This document shows, in pieces, positions 1 through 8,962 of a stretch of 64,000 nucleotides of DNA. The notes beneath the pieces were generated by a model. It ran no database searches. It saw nothing but the letters and a program-made list of their open reading frames with translations, and was not told the origin of the DNA. How positions within the stretch are numbered: position 1 is the first letter of the stretch; every line of letters starts with the position of its first letter. Source of the DNA: JAVBWO01 sp036677375 (lineage in GTDB: Bacteria; Bacillota; Dehalobacteriia; UBA4068; UBA4997); contig JAVBWO010000018.1 of assembly GCA_036677375.1 (NCBI GenBank), forward strand, positions 53,289 through 117,288, in the 5' to 3' direction. The position numbers and the translations under genes are program-made.

Positions 1-334
1 ACAATTGCTGCAATAAAAAAGCGGCTTGACGGTTCCCGTAATATGATGTGTAAGATTGATGCCGGAGGGTTCTTGCGAACCCTTCGGCATCAATGAAACA
101 ATTCAACAATTCAACAATTCAATAATTTCATAATTTCATAATTTCAATAGTTAAGGCAGGAAAAAGATGGAATAAAAGAATCATGCTAACAGGCGTACAG
201 GGAATCCGGTCTATAGGAACGCAATGATAAAGGAACGTGACCAATAACGAGTGGGTTCTATTTATTAATTTACTCCGGTGTTTTCCGGCAATTACCGGGA
301 TCGACCGGGGTAATACGGAATAAGAGTGACATCC
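1..334. other. Leader region with a long hairpin upstream of the HD-GYP gene
   Basis: No gene could be supported here. An 18-bp stem (55-72 pairing with 77-94, loop TTGC, one G-U pair) looks like the terminator of a gene that ends before or at the window edge, although no T-run follows it. Short tandem repeats lie at about 98-147. The rest up to the HD-GYP start is AT-rich with no recognisable operator. Confidence 0.5.
98..147. repeat. Short AT-rich tandem repeats
   Basis: Three near copies of an octamer (AATTCAAC) are followed directly by about three copies of a related one (ATTTCATA). The tract sits between the 55-94 hairpin and the first gene. It could be a slippage-prone spacer; no function is evident. 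Confidence 0.6.
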
Positions 335-1402
335 ATGAGAATGATACCAATTTCATCCTTGAAGCCCGGAATGATCGTGGGCAAGGATCTATATGACAAT
401 CATAATTCTTTGTTATTGTCCAAGGGGCATGCTCTGTCCGAAAAAGAGATCCGCCGGATCAATAATTTTTATCATGCCATTTATATTACAGATAACTATT
501 TTGATCAAGTGGAAATCCCGGACAATATCGAAGATGTCAGCGGTGTTTTGCGGAACAATGCTGTAGCGGCAGCCAGAGAAATGTTCCTTCTGGTCAACTC
601 CAAAAAAGCTCCCAATAAAAAGATTCTTCATAATGCCAAATTGGTTGTAGACGATATTGTCAATGAAATCGTCTTGAATAAAAATGTCACTTATACCATG
701 ACCGACTTGAAATTATTCGATGATTATACTTATTACCACTCGGTCAACGTCACCATCATCGCCGTTATTTTAGGATTCTCTTTGCGGCTCAATAAAGTCA
801 GTCTTTATAAGCTGGGCCTGGGGGCTTTGATGCATGATATCGGCAAAATATTTATACCTAAAAATATTCTGGAAAAACAGGACAAGCTGACGCCGGAAGA
901 ATTTGAGGTCATCAAAAGTCATAGCGCCAAAGGGTTTGAATATCTCAAGGATATTTCCGATGTGCCTTCCGATTCGAATTTGGCGGTGCTGAGCCATCAT
1001 GAAAAATACGGCGGCTATGGTTATCCGCAAGGCATCCGGGGCAATGATATTCCGCTCTTTGGCAGGATCCTGATGATTGCCGATGTGTTTGACGCTCTGG
1101 TCTCCGACAGGCCTTACCGGAAAGCCTTGCTGCCATCTGAAGCCATTGAATATATCGTAGGCGGCAGCGGAGAGCTTTTTGATCCTAAAATTGTCAATGT
1201 CTTTATGGAAAAAATATCTCCTTATCCGGTGGGCACTTATGTCATGTTAAGCAATGGGCAGAAAGCAGTCGTGGTGGAAAACCGGCCAAAGTTTGGCTTG
1301 CGGCCAAAAGTCAGAGTGATCGACACGGTGGGAATCCCTCAATATTATGATTTAAGCAGGGAATTTTTTGATATCACCGTTACGGGCGTGACTTATTTTT
1401 GA
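335..1402 (+). CDS. HD-GYP domain protein, probable c-di-GMP phosphodiesterase
   Basis: About 355 residues. The N-terminal ~120 residues begin with the MRMIPISSLKPGM signature common in DUF3391/HD-GYP proteins and have no membrane segment. The HD-GYP domain follows: HDIGK at about residue 170, then HHEKYGGYGYP (the HHExxxGxGYP motif) at about 225, then DVFDAL and RPYRKA. All expected metal ligands appear present, so it should hydrolyse c-di-GMP in the cytoplasm. ATG 335 fits the family N-terminus better than GTG 326; neither has a strong ribosome binding site. It is the first gene of the chemotaxis cluster, 46 bp before cheY, so it may couple c-di-GMP turnover to motility. Confidence 0.9.
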   Translation: MRMIPISSLKPGMIVGKDLYDNHNSLLLSKGHALSEKEIRRINNFYHAIYITDNYFDQVEIPDNIEDVSGVLRNNAVAAAREMFLLVNSKKAPNKKILHNAKLVVDDIVNEIVLNKNVTYTMTDLKLFDDYTYYHSVNVTIIAVILGFSLRLNKVSLYKLGLGALMHDIGKIFIPKNILEKQDKLTPEEFEVIKSHSAKGFEYLKDISDVPSDSNLAVLSHHEKYGGYGYPQGIRGNDIPLFGRILMIADVFDALVSDRPYRKALLPSEAIEYIVGGSGELFDPKIVNVFMEKISPYPVGTYVMLSNGQKAVVVENRPKFGLRPKVRVIDTVGIPQYYDLSREFFDITVTGVTYF

Positions 1403-1448
1403 TGATGCGAAACCTGATAAACCAATCTGCTGTGAAGAGGTGTTTTGA

Positions 1449-1817
1449 TTGATCAAGGTATTAATCGTGGATGATGCGGCTTTTATGAGAATGGCCATAC
1501 GAAAAGTGTTGGAAAAAAACAACTTTGAAGTTGTGGGCGAAGCGGAAAATGGCGAAGTAGGCGTTGAGAAATATATCCAATGCAAACCGGATGTGGTTAC
1601 AATGGATATCACGATGCCTGAAATGTCAGGGATCGAGGCCTTAAAGCAGATCAAAAAGTATGATGCTTCAGCCAAGGTCGTCATGGTATCGGCCATGGGG
1701 CAAGAAGGGCTGGTGCGGGAAGCTATTTTAAGCGGCGCCAAATCTTTTATTGTAAAGCCCTATAAAGAAGATCATATTGTACAAACGTTAAACAGCATTG
1801 CCACAGAAGGACACTAG
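1449..1817 (+). CDS. cheY: CheY-like chemotaxis response regulator
   Basis: A single receiver domain of 122 residues with no output domain, as in CheY. Visible hallmarks are the acidic pair in LIVDDAAFM, the phospho-acceptor Asp in VVTMDITMPEMSG, the Ser switch residue in VMVSAMGQ, and the Lys in FIVKPYKED. It should be phosphorylated by the CheA encoded downstream and act on the flagellar switch. It begins at TTG 1449 behind GAGGTG. The stop codon TAG (1815-1817) lies inside the CTAG end of the MITE-like element, so the native last codons may have been replaced or shortened slightly; the fold itself is complete. Confidence 0.92.
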   Translation: MIKVLIVDDAAFMRMAIRKVLEKNNFEVVGEAENGEVGVEKYIQCKPDVVTMDITMPEMSGIEALKQIKKYDASAKVVMVSAMGQEGLVREAILSGAKSFIVKPYKEDHIVQTLNSIATEGH

Positions 1818-1977
1818 TATGCTGTAACACCGAATCTTTGTGCGCATCGGCGGTCTGTTTTGTGCAATACTGCGTTGTTTTCAGTCAGAATACATAAAGG
1901 ATTCTTCAATCCTCCGCCTTGTCCTGCGCAAAACATTCTGCCGCTATATTATAATTTTAGATGTTACAGTGTACTAG
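1814..1977. mobile_element. MITE-like element, copy 1
   Basis: A 164-bp non-coding element bounded by CTAG on both sides. The left end CTAGTATGCTGTAACACC matches the reverse complement of the right end, CTAGTACACTGTAACATC, at 15 of 18 positions. A second copy at 27578-27739 is similar along its whole length. Internal segments also form inverted repeats (for example GTTTTGTGCA against TGCGCAAAAC), so the single strand would fold extensively. It encodes no protein. It separates cheY from cheA and supplies the cheY stop codon. The terminal inverted repeats and two unrelated sites argue for a miniature mobile element moved in trans. Confidence 0.8.
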
Positions 1978-2032
1978 GGGGTGGGTAGATCCCTATGAGA
2001 GAATGATTTTAGAAGATATGAGCCCTTATCGG

Positions 2033-2052
2033 CAAGGGGCCTAAACCCCTTG
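2033..2052 (+). other. Hairpin upstream of cheA
   Basis: CAAGGGG and CCCCTTG form a 7-bp GC-rich stem around a 6-nt loop, 35 bp before the cheA start. There is no T-run, so it is more likely an mRNA-stability or processing hairpin than a terminator. Confidence 0.4.
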
Positions 2053-2087
2053 GCCAAAAAGCAAGATGGTTTTTATCAGGAACTAGT

Positions 2088-4187
2088 ATGAAGGAAGTGA
2101 TGGATTTGCCGGTGGATCAATCTATGGAAGGCTTGCTGGATCTATTTCTCTTTGAGACCTCGCAGAACCTTGAGCAACTGGAGAAGATTATTTTAGATTA
2201 TGAGAAAGTCAGTGGGTTTACTGACGAATCGATTAACGAGATCTTCCGCATCATGCACACCATTAAAGGTTCCGCCGCTATGATGATGTTTAGCGACATT
2301 TCCTCCGTTGCGCATCGAGTGGAAGATCTGTTTTATTTTATTCGGGAGCAGGGCGCCGGCTATAGCGATTATAGCGGTGTGCCGGATTTGATTTTAGAAA
2401 GCCTGGATTTCATAGGAGAGAGGCTGGAAAGAATCAAAGAGGGCGATACTGAGGATGGCGACTGCGCAGGGATCGAGTGGAAGATATCAGATTATTTAAC
2501 ACAGCTGAGATCCGGCTGCGAGCAGGCTTCGCCCAGCAATGACAAGACCAATGGCGTAGAGGAGATCCCGCTTACAAAACCTGCGGGTGAAGAATGTCTT
2601 GCGGATATGGATGAAGGGGATCAGGGTACAAGCCAAGCCTATCAGGCTCATGTGTTTTTTGAGGAAGGCTGCCAAATGGAAAGTATCCGGGCCTTTGACT
2701 TGGTGAACCGGCTTGGCGATTATGCGTCTCAGGTTCATTGCATTCCCGAAGATATTATGGAAAATGAAAACAGCGCCGCCTTGATTCGAGAAAAAGGGTT
2801 TGATATTTATTTTAAAACAGATAAAAGTTATGATGCAGTACATCAATTTTTTGATAACGCTATGTTCTTGCGGGAAGTGTCTCTTAAAGCGTTAAACGAA
2901 GAAGATTTTCCCAAGCAGAAAGCGGCAAATTCCGAAGAAGCCCTCCCTAATAAGCCAAAAAACACCGGATTGCCGGAGACCATGTCTTCCGTCAACGAAA
3001 TGCATAATCAACCGGTTGCAACCATTATTAACGTTAATGTGTCGAAGCTGGACAAACTGATGGATCTGGTGGGCGAAATGGTGATCTCAGAAGCCATGGT
3101 GGTGCAAAATCCCGATTTAAGGGATCTGGAGCTGGAAAATTTCAAGAAAGCCGCCCGGCAGCTTCATAAAATCACCACCGAATTGCAGGATACCGTAATG
3201 TCCATACGGATGGTTCCTTTGGCCGATATCTTTCAGAAAATGCACCGTATTGTCCGGGATATGAACAAGAAGCTGAACAAAGATGTGAAGCTGGAAATCA
3301 TTGGCGAGGAAACAGAAGTTGATAAGAATATTATCAAGCATCTTTCCGACCCTTTGATGCATTTGGTAAGAAACGCAGTGGATCATGGTATCGAAGAGGC
3401 GGAGATTAGGGAAGCAAAAGGCAAACCAAGCAAGGGAACGGTTACTCTGGAAGCTAAAAACGCCGGGAACGACGTTCTTGTCATTGTGAAAGATGACGGC
3501 GGGGGCCTGGAAAAAAACAAGATCCTGGCGCGGGCAAGAAAAAACGGCATCTTAAAGCAAAATGCGTCGGATATGAGCGATAAAGATATCTTTAATCTCA
3601 TCTTCCTGCCCGGGTTTTCCACCAATGACAATATCACCGAATACTCTGGGCGGGGCGTTGGTATGGATGTTGTGGCCAGAAACATTGAGGAGGTAGGAGG
3701 TTCGGTATCTGTCGACAGCGGGGAAGGCAACGGCACCGCTATTACCATCAAGATACCTTTGACCCTGGCAATTATTGACGGCATGAATATCCGAGTGGGC
3801 GATTCCCGTTATACCATGCCTACCATCAGTATCAAAGAATCGTTTCGTCCCAAAAAGGAAGATATTATTACCGACCTTGACGGCAATGAAATGGTCATGG
3901 TATGGGGACAATGCTACTCCATTTTCCGCCTGCATGAATATTTTGATGCAAAATCCGCCGTCACTGATCTTACGGAAGGCATCTTTATCATGGTGGAACA
4001 GGATGGTAAAACAGGTTGTCTTTTTGCGGACGAGCTTTTGGGACAACAGCAAGTGGTTGTCAAGGCGTTGCCTGGCTATATTAAAAATACTTATAAGATT
4101 CATGGCGTCTCCGGCTGCACTTTGCTTGGCGACGGCAGCATCAGCCTGATTTTGGATATTGGTTGGTTTGTAGGTTCCAAACAGTAA
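2088..4187 (+). CDS. cheA: Chemotaxis histidine kinase CheA
   Basis: 699 residues in standard CheA order. The HPt domain carries the phosphorylated His in HTIKGSAAMM near residue 57. A variable central region (about 110-300) probably includes a CheY/CheB-binding P2 domain. Dimerisation starts at LDKLMDLVGEMVISE (about 325). The ATP-binding domain has LVRNAVDHGIE, DDGGG and GRGVGMDVV, and a C-terminal CheW-like regulatory domain follows. It phosphorylates CheY and CheB in response to the MCP array. The start is uncertain: ATG 2088 has a modest AGGA, while ATG 2100 is very close to GGAAG. No CheC or CheD gene lies in this cluster. Confidence 0.95.
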   Translation: MKEVMDLPVDQSMEGLLDLFLFETSQNLEQLEKIILDYEKVSGFTDESINEIFRIMHTIKGSAAMMMFSDISSVAHRVEDLFYFIREQGAGYSDYSGVPDLILESLDFIGERLERIKEGDTEDGDCAGIEWKISDYLTQLRSGCEQASPSNDKTNGVEEIPLTKPAGEECLADMDEGDQGTSQAYQAHVFFEEGCQMESIRAFDLVNRLGDYASQVHCIPEDIMENENSAALIREKGFDIYFKTDKSYDAVHQFFDNAMFLREVSLKALNEEDFPKQKAANSEEALPNKPKNTGLPETMSSVNEMHNQPVATIINVNVSKLDKLMDLVGEMVISEAMVVQNPDLRDLELENFKKAARQLHKITTELQDTVMSIRMVPLADIFQKMHRIVRDMNKKLNKDVKLEIIGEETEVDKNIIKHLSDPLMHLVRNAVDHGIEEAEIREAKGKPSKGTVTLEAKNAGNDVLVIVKDDGGGLEKNKILARARKNGILKQNASDMSDKDIFNLIFLPGFSTNDNITEYSGRGVGMDVVARNIEEVGGSVSVDSGEGNGTAITIKIPLTLAIIDGMNIRVGDSRYTMPTISIKESFRPKKEDIITDLDGNEMVMVWGQCYSIFRLHEYFDAKSAVTDLTEGIFIMVEQDGKTGCLFADELLGQQQVVVKALPGYIKNTYKIHGVSGCTLLGDGSISLILDIGWFVGSKQ

Positions 4188-4311
4188 AATCTTTCTTTGT
4201 CAATTAAAACGGGAACGAATTTTGAAAGTTTTCATTTTGTATACTACTTTTTTACCTGGCTTTAACCGGTTCTTATACCTCCGGCAAGCAAATGGAAAGG
4301 AGCGATCTTGT

Positions 4312-4821
4312 TTGACCAGATTAGTTGAAACAGAAGTCCCGGAATATCAAGAAGATACTCAAAAAGGCCGCTTTCTCACTTTTCCCTTGGGTGGGGAATC
4401 TTATGGTATCGAAATCCGGTATGTGACAGAAATCATTGGCATGCAGCCTATAACAGCGGTACCGGAATTACCGGATTACATCCGGGGGATTATCAATTTA
4501 AGGGGTAAAATCATCCCGGTCATGGATGCCAGGCTGCGGTTTCAAAAACCGTTTCAGGAATATGATGACAGAACCTGTGTCATCGTGATAGACGTAAAAG
4601 AAATGGATGGAAAGGATATTTCCATTGGCTTGATCGTTGACAGCGTGTCTGAAGTGATTACCATACCGGATGAAGATATCGTGCCTCCTCCCAGCATTCA
4701 AAAAGTTACCAATCGATATATCAAAGGGATTGGAAAAACGGCAGACGAAGTAAAACTCCTGCTTGATTGTGAAAAATTGCTCAATGAAGAAGAAATAGCC
4801 GAGTTGACCAATTTAGAGTAA
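4312..4821 (+). CDS. cheW: Chemotaxis coupling protein CheW
   Basis: 169 residues from TTG 4312, chosen because AAAGGAG lies 9 nt upstream; an in-frame extension to 4222 has no family support. The single CheW domain includes GESYGIEIRYVTEIIGM, the conserved RGIINLRGKIIPVMDAR segment and LIVDSVSEV. It links the MCP signalling tip to CheA. Its last ~75 codons (4597-4821) are repeated immediately downstream as a partial copy. The C-terminus ends normally, so this copy should be functional. Confidence 0.92.
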   Translation: MTRLVETEVPEYQEDTQKGRFLTFPLGGESYGIEIRYVTEIIGMQPITAVPELPDYIRGIINLRGKIIPVMDARLRFQKPFQEYDDRTCVIVIDVKEMDGKDISIGLIVDSVSEVITIPDEDIVPPPSIQKVTNRYIKGIGKTADEVKLLLDCEKLLNEEEIAELTNLE

Positions 4822-4841
4822 GCGAAGAATTGTGTGATGAA

Positions 4842-5066
4842 AAAGAAATGGATGGAAAGGATATTTCCATTGGCTTGATCGTTGATAGCGTATCCGAAGT
4901 GATTATCATACCGGATGGAGATATCGCGCCTCCTCCCAGCATTCAAAAAGTTACCAATCGATATATTAAGGGGATTGGCAGAACGGCAGACGAAGTAAAA
5001 CTCCTGCTTGATTGTAAAACATTGCTCAATGAAGAAGAAGAAGTAACAGAGTTAACCAATTTATAG
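4842..5066 (+). pseudogene. Tandem duplicate of the 3' third of cheW
   Basis: This segment repeats 4597-4821 closely (about 90 percent by eye) and stays in frame to TAG 5066. It encodes KEMDGKDISIGLIVDSVSEV followed by the rest of the CheW C-terminus, with a few substitutions (T to I, E to G, V to A, K to R) and a changed tail. It lacks the N-terminal two thirds of CheW and has no good ribosome binding site; only a TTG at 4830 could start it. It is most simply the remnant of a second tandem cheW whose 5' part was lost. Retention of an open frame is notable but may only reflect recent origin. Confidence 0.8.
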
Positions 5067-5083
5067 TAAACGGAGGATGGCAT

Positions 5084-6817
5084 ATGAGATGGTATAATAA
5101 TATGAAAATCGCAGCAAAACTTTTGATTGGCTTTATTTTAGTTGCTGTTATTTCAGGGGTTGTAGGGGTTGTCGGTATCGTCTACATCAAAGAGATGCAA
5201 GAGAGCGATAGAATTCTTTATGAAAATATGACGGTGCCCATATCCGACGCCGGCAATATTGCCATATGTTTTCAGATGGCCCGTGTATATTCCCGGGATA
5301 TGATCATGGAGCAGGACCCGGCGGTTATTAACGATTACTACAGTAAAATCAAAGATCTTGGTGATCAGATCACACAATATGCCGATGATATTGCCTCAAG
5401 AATCAGCAGCGATGAAGAAAAAACAATCTATAATCAAATGGTTAATTCCAGGAAAGAATACCAAGAGAGCTTGGCAAATCTCTTAGAACTGTGTCTGGTC
5501 AATAATGATATGGACGCCATGACTTTATTGAGAGGCGCCATGGTTGACAGTGCTACTGCCGAGCAAGAAGCGATCGATAATTTAGTGCAGTTAGAAGTAG
5601 CCGCCGCGCAAACGACATCTGATTCCAATCAGGCGGCTGCCAATACCGCAACTATGACAATGATCCTGATTGCCGCATTTGCTGTGGTTTTATCCATCGT
5701 ACTTGGTATCCTTATCTCCAAGGTCATTAGCGGTTCTTTGAAAAAGGTAACCCAAACCGCCGAAATTATTTCCCATGGTGATTTTAACATCGATCTTGAT
5801 GTCGACACCAAAGACGAGATTGGGCAACTGGCGGAAGCCTTTAGAAGAATGGCTTACTTCTTAAACGAGATGATGACCAGTATCAACGCGTCTTCCGAAC
5901 AGGTGGCGGCGGGAGCGAAGCAGGTATCGGAATCCAGCATGCTGCTTTCGCAGGGTGCTACGGAGCAGGCAAGCTCTTTAGAAGAGTTAACTGCCTCTAT
6001 TGAAGAGATCTCCTCTCAAACGAAATTAAATTCTGATAATGCCAATGAGGCGAATAAAATTTCCGGAGAGGCGAGAGACGATGCTGAAAAAGGCAATGTT
6101 CGCATGAAAGAAATGCTTAAGGCTATGGATGAAATCAACGAATCTTCCGGCAATATATCGAAGATCATTAAAGTGATTGACGATATTGCATTCCAGACCA
6201 ACCTTTTGGCCTTAAACGCGGCGGTGGAAGCTGCCAGAGCCGGACAGCATGGTAAAGGCTTCGCCGTGGTGGCGGAGGAAGTGCGAAACCTGGCTGCCAG
6301 ATCGGCTAATGCTGCGAAAGAGACTACCGGTATGATCGAAGGTTCTATTAAAAAGGTTGACGACGGTACGAAGATTGCCAATCAAACCGCAGATGAACTC
6401 AATGAGATCGTAAAGGATATCGCCAAAGTTTCTTCCTTAATTAATAATATTGCTTTGGCTTCCAATGAGCAGTCTTCAGCCATTGAGCAGATCAATCAAG
6501 CCGTTATGCAAGTTTCCGCAGTGGTTCAAACCAACTCATCCACTGCCGAAGAAAGCGCGGCTGCCAGCGAAGAGCTTTCCGGCCAGGCTGAACTCTTAAA
6601 GCAGCAGGTAGCTAATGTTAAGCTTAGAAAAGACAATCGGTCCGGTTCCCGTAGGGAATATGACAATGATGGATTTGGTTCCTCCGCTAAAAGCACAGGC
6701 AAAAGACAGCGTAAGAAGATGAATGCCAGCGACAGCGCGTCTGAGGAAGAACAGGCAGAACCCATAAGGAAAACCAAGACGATTGAGTTAACAGATTCGG
6801 AATTCGGCAAGTACTAG
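5084..6817 (+). CDS. Methyl-accepting chemotaxis protein
   Basis: 577 residues. TM1 is at about 9-32, followed by a ~155-residue extracytoplasmic four-helix-bundle-type sensor, TM2 at about 188-212, HAMP at about 212-265 and a long signalling domain. The signalling hairpin tip is visible around IDDIAFQTNLLALNAAVEAA with EEVRNLA after it. The ligand cannot be read from sequence. The C-terminal tail is charged and lacks a CheR-tethering NWETF-type pentapeptide. It starts at ATG 5084 behind GGAGG, and is the only receptor gene within this operon. Confidence 0.95.
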   Translation: MRWYNNMKIAAKLLIGFILVAVISGVVGVVGIVYIKEMQESDRILYENMTVPISDAGNIAICFQMARVYSRDMIMEQDPAVINDYYSKIKDLGDQITQYADDIASRISSDEEKTIYNQMVNSRKEYQESLANLLELCLVNNDMDAMTLLRGAMVDSATAEQEAIDNLVQLEVAAAQTTSDSNQAAANTATMTMILIAAFAVVLSIVLGILISKVISGSLKKVTQTAEIISHGDFNIDLDVDTKDEIGQLAEAFRRMAYFLNEMMTSINASSEQVAAGAKQVSESSMLLSQGATEQASSLEELTASIEEISSQTKLNSDNANEANKISGEARDDAEKGNVRMKEMLKAMDEINESSGNISKIIKVIDDIAFQTNLLALNAAVEAARAGQHGKGFAVVAEEVRNLAARSANAAKETTGMIEGSIKKVDDGTKIANQTADELNEIVKDIAKVSSLINNIALASNEQSSAIEQINQAVMQVSAVVQTNSSTAEESAAASEELSGQAELLKQQVANVKLRKDNRSGSRREYDNDGFGSSAKSTGKRQRKKMNASDSASEEEQAEPIRKTKTIELTDSEFGKY

Positions 6818-6847
6818 AACCCTCTTTCATCACCGCCGGAACTTAAC

Positions 6848-6883
6848 ATCGTCAAAGAGAGCCTTTTGGCTCTCTTTGACGAT
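6848..6883. other. Perfect 16-bp hairpin between the mcp and cheR genes
   Basis: ATCGTCAAAGAGAGCC and its exact reverse complement enclose a TTTT loop, 27 bp before the cheR start. No U-tract follows on either strand, so it is not a classical intrinsic terminator. It may trim or stabilise mRNA, or lower expression of cheR and cheB relative to the receptor. Confidence 0.7.
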
Positions 6884-6910
6884 AAAAGAGAGATATGATA
6901 TGGTGATCAT

Positions 6911-7726
6911 ATGGTAACGATTACACAAAAAGAATTCCGGCAATTGTCGGATTATATCAAAGCGAATTATGGCATTTATTTAAAGGAAGAAAAGCAAGCT
7001 TTTGTGACCGGTAGGCTTCAGCGTGTCCTGGCGCAATCTGGTTTTGATAATTTTACCGATTATTATAAATATGTCATTTCGGATCAGACAGGAGCCGCAG
7101 TAACTACGCTCATCAATAAAATAACCACAAACCATACCTACTTCATGCGGGAAGCCGATCACTTCTTTTATTTCCGTGATACGGTCTTGCCTTATTTGGC
7201 GGAAACTGTAAAAACCAGGGATCTGCGTATTTGGTGTGCCGCATCTTCAACAGGAGAAGAGCCTTATACCTTGGCGATGGTAATTGATGAGTTTTTTGGC
7301 CAAACCAAAGCTGCTTGGGATACCAAAATTTTGGCTACGGATATTTCCAGCCGCGTTTTGGATATCGCCCAAAAAGGAATCTATGATAGTGAATCCATTG
7401 CGTCGTTGCCGGCTTATTGGCGGATGAATTATTTAAGAAAAGCTGATGCACAAAACTATGCTATCGTTGATAAAATCAAAAATGAAGTGATCTTTCGGAA
7501 ATTTAATTTGGTAGATAGTGTTTTCCCTTTTAAAAAGAAATTTCACGTGATTTTCTGCCGGAATGTAATGATCTATTTTGATCTTGAAACAAAGAATCGA
7601 TTGGTGAATAGAATGTACAACCTTATGGAATATGGCGGTTATCTTTTTATCGGGCATTCAGAATCTCTGATGAAAGGTTCCACTCCCTTTCAATATGTCA
7701 AACCTGCCATATACCGAAAGGAATAA
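6911..7726 (+). CDS. cheR: Chemotaxis protein methyltransferase CheR
   Basis: 271 residues, the usual length. An N-terminal helical domain (about 1-75) precedes the SAM-dependent methyltransferase fold with LRIWCAASSTGEEPYTLAM and, later, FHVIFCRNVMIYFD. NHTYFMRE near residue 75 is the conserved CheR substrate-binding motif. It methylates receptor glutamates for adaptation, opposed by CheB encoded next. No TPR extension is present. Confidence 0.95.
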   Translation: MVTITQKEFRQLSDYIKANYGIYLKEEKQAFVTGRLQRVLAQSGFDNFTDYYKYVISDQTGAAVTTLINKITTNHTYFMREADHFFYFRDTVLPYLAETVKTRDLRIWCAASSTGEEPYTLAMVIDEFFGQTKAAWDTKILATDISSRVLDIAQKGIYDSESIASLPAYWRMNYLRKADAQNYAIVDKIKNEVIFRKFNLVDSVFPFKKKFHVIFCRNVMIYFDLETKNRLVNRMYNLMEYGGYLFIGHSESLMKGSTPFQYVKPAIYRKE

Positions 7727-7795
7727 GGAAACGCAAGGTAAAATGGGACAATTCAATAAAAAGATTTCATGTCCATCAAACATAGGGGGAACATC

Positions 7796-8818
7796 ATGGA
7801 AGCCAAAAAGAAAATAAAAGTCCTCATTGTTGACGACTCCCTTGTTTTTCGGGAAGTCTTATCCAGGTCTATTTCATTAGATCCTTTGGTAGAGGTCGTA
7901 GCGGTGGCCACGGATCCTTTTGATGCAAGAGACAAGATTTTGCGGTATGAACCGGACGTTATGACTTGTGATGTGGAGATGCCGAAGATGAATGGAATTG
8001 AATTCATTCGTAGGCTGTTGCCGCAATATCCGCTGCCTGTCATCGTTGTTAGCAGCGTAAGCAATGCCGTTTTTGATGCCCTCAATGTGGGCGCAGTAGA
8101 TTTTGTGGCAAAACCGGATGTCAAAAACCGTAACAATATGGATCGGTTTGTGGGTGATCTGGTGGACAAAATCAAAGCTGCAGCTCATGCCAAGGTAACT
8201 TTACAGAATCCGGTGCCCTTGAAAACAATACCGGGCAACGAGCGGTTTGATACAGGAAAAATCATTGCGATGGGTGCTTCTACAGGCGGCACGGAGGCGT
8301 TGTATAATGTATTGAAGTATTTACCCGATCAGATGCCGGGCATTGTCATTGTGCAACATATTCCACCGGTTTTTTCCAGGATGTTTGCCGATAGATTAAA
8401 TAACCAAACGAAGCTTAATGTAAAAGAAGCGGTTAATGGCGATATGGTGGAGCCTGGGAAAGTCTTGATTGCACCTGGAGATCGGCATATGTCCTTAAAA
8501 AAAGTGGATGGTAGATTTAAAGTACACGTATTCCATGGGGAAAAGGTCAACGGCCATTGCCCTTCCGTGGATGTGCTTTTTGAATCGGTAGCCATAGAAG
8601 CCGGCAATCGAGCTGTGGGTCTGATTTTAACAGGTATGGGCGCCGATGGTGCCAAAGGGCTGCTTGCTATGAGACGCATGGGAGCAAGAACTCTTGGACA
8701 GGATGAACAGACATCAGTAGTATACGGCATGCCCAAAGTGGCTTATGATATCGGTGCTGTGGAGAAACAAGCTCCGCTTTTAAAGATCCCCCAATTATTG
8801 TCTGCTTTGGCAAAATAA
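7796..8818 (+). CDS. cheB: Chemotaxis protein-glutamate methylesterase CheB
   Basis: 340 residues from ATG 7796 (AGGGGG upstream; the in-frame ATG 7769 lacks a site). A receiver domain with VDDSLVFRE and the acceptor Asp in DVMTCDVEMPKMNG is joined by a short linker to the methylesterase domain. The catalytic Ser is in MGASTGGTEAL, the His in IVQHIPPVFSRMFADRL and the Asp in LTGMGADGAKG. It demethylates and deamidates receptors when phosphorylated by CheA. It is the last gene of the cluster and is followed by an intrinsic terminator. Confidence 0.95.
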   Translation: MEAKKKIKVLIVDDSLVFREVLSRSISLDPLVEVVAVATDPFDARDKILRYEPDVMTCDVEMPKMNGIEFIRRLLPQYPLPVIVVSSVSNAVFDALNVGAVDFVAKPDVKNRNNMDRFVGDLVDKIKAAAHAKVTLQNPVPLKTIPGNERFDTGKIIAMGASTGGTEALYNVLKYLPDQMPGIVIVQHIPPVFSRMFADRLNNQTKLNVKEAVNGDMVEPGKVLIAPGDRHMSLKKVDGRFKVHVFHGEKVNGHCPSVDVLFESVAIEAGNRAVGLILTGMGADGAKGLLAMRRMGARTLGQDEQTSVVYGMPKVAYDIGAVEKQAPLLKIPQLLSALAK

Positions 8819-8932
8819 AGCTGCACACTTACAGAAGGATTCCCTACGGAAAGTCTAAATTGATTAGCACAGGCCAATAAATCTTTAGTATTGACTGGAT
8901 ATGATAGAATACGATCAAGAAGAAGCTTCTTG

Positions 8933-8958
8933 GAGCCATAGAAAATATGGCTCTTTTT
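8933..8958 (+). terminator. Intrinsic terminator after cheB
   Basis: GAGCCATA and TATGGCTC form an 8-bp stem around GAAAA, followed by TTTTTATTTT. It lies 115 bp after cheB and should end the chemotaxis transcript. Confidence 0.85.
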
Positions 8959-8962
8959 ATTT

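Noticed and set aside
98..147. Possible CRISPR-like repeat tract
   Set aside because: Repeat units are only about 8 bp and contiguous, without spacers; this is a simple tandem repeat.
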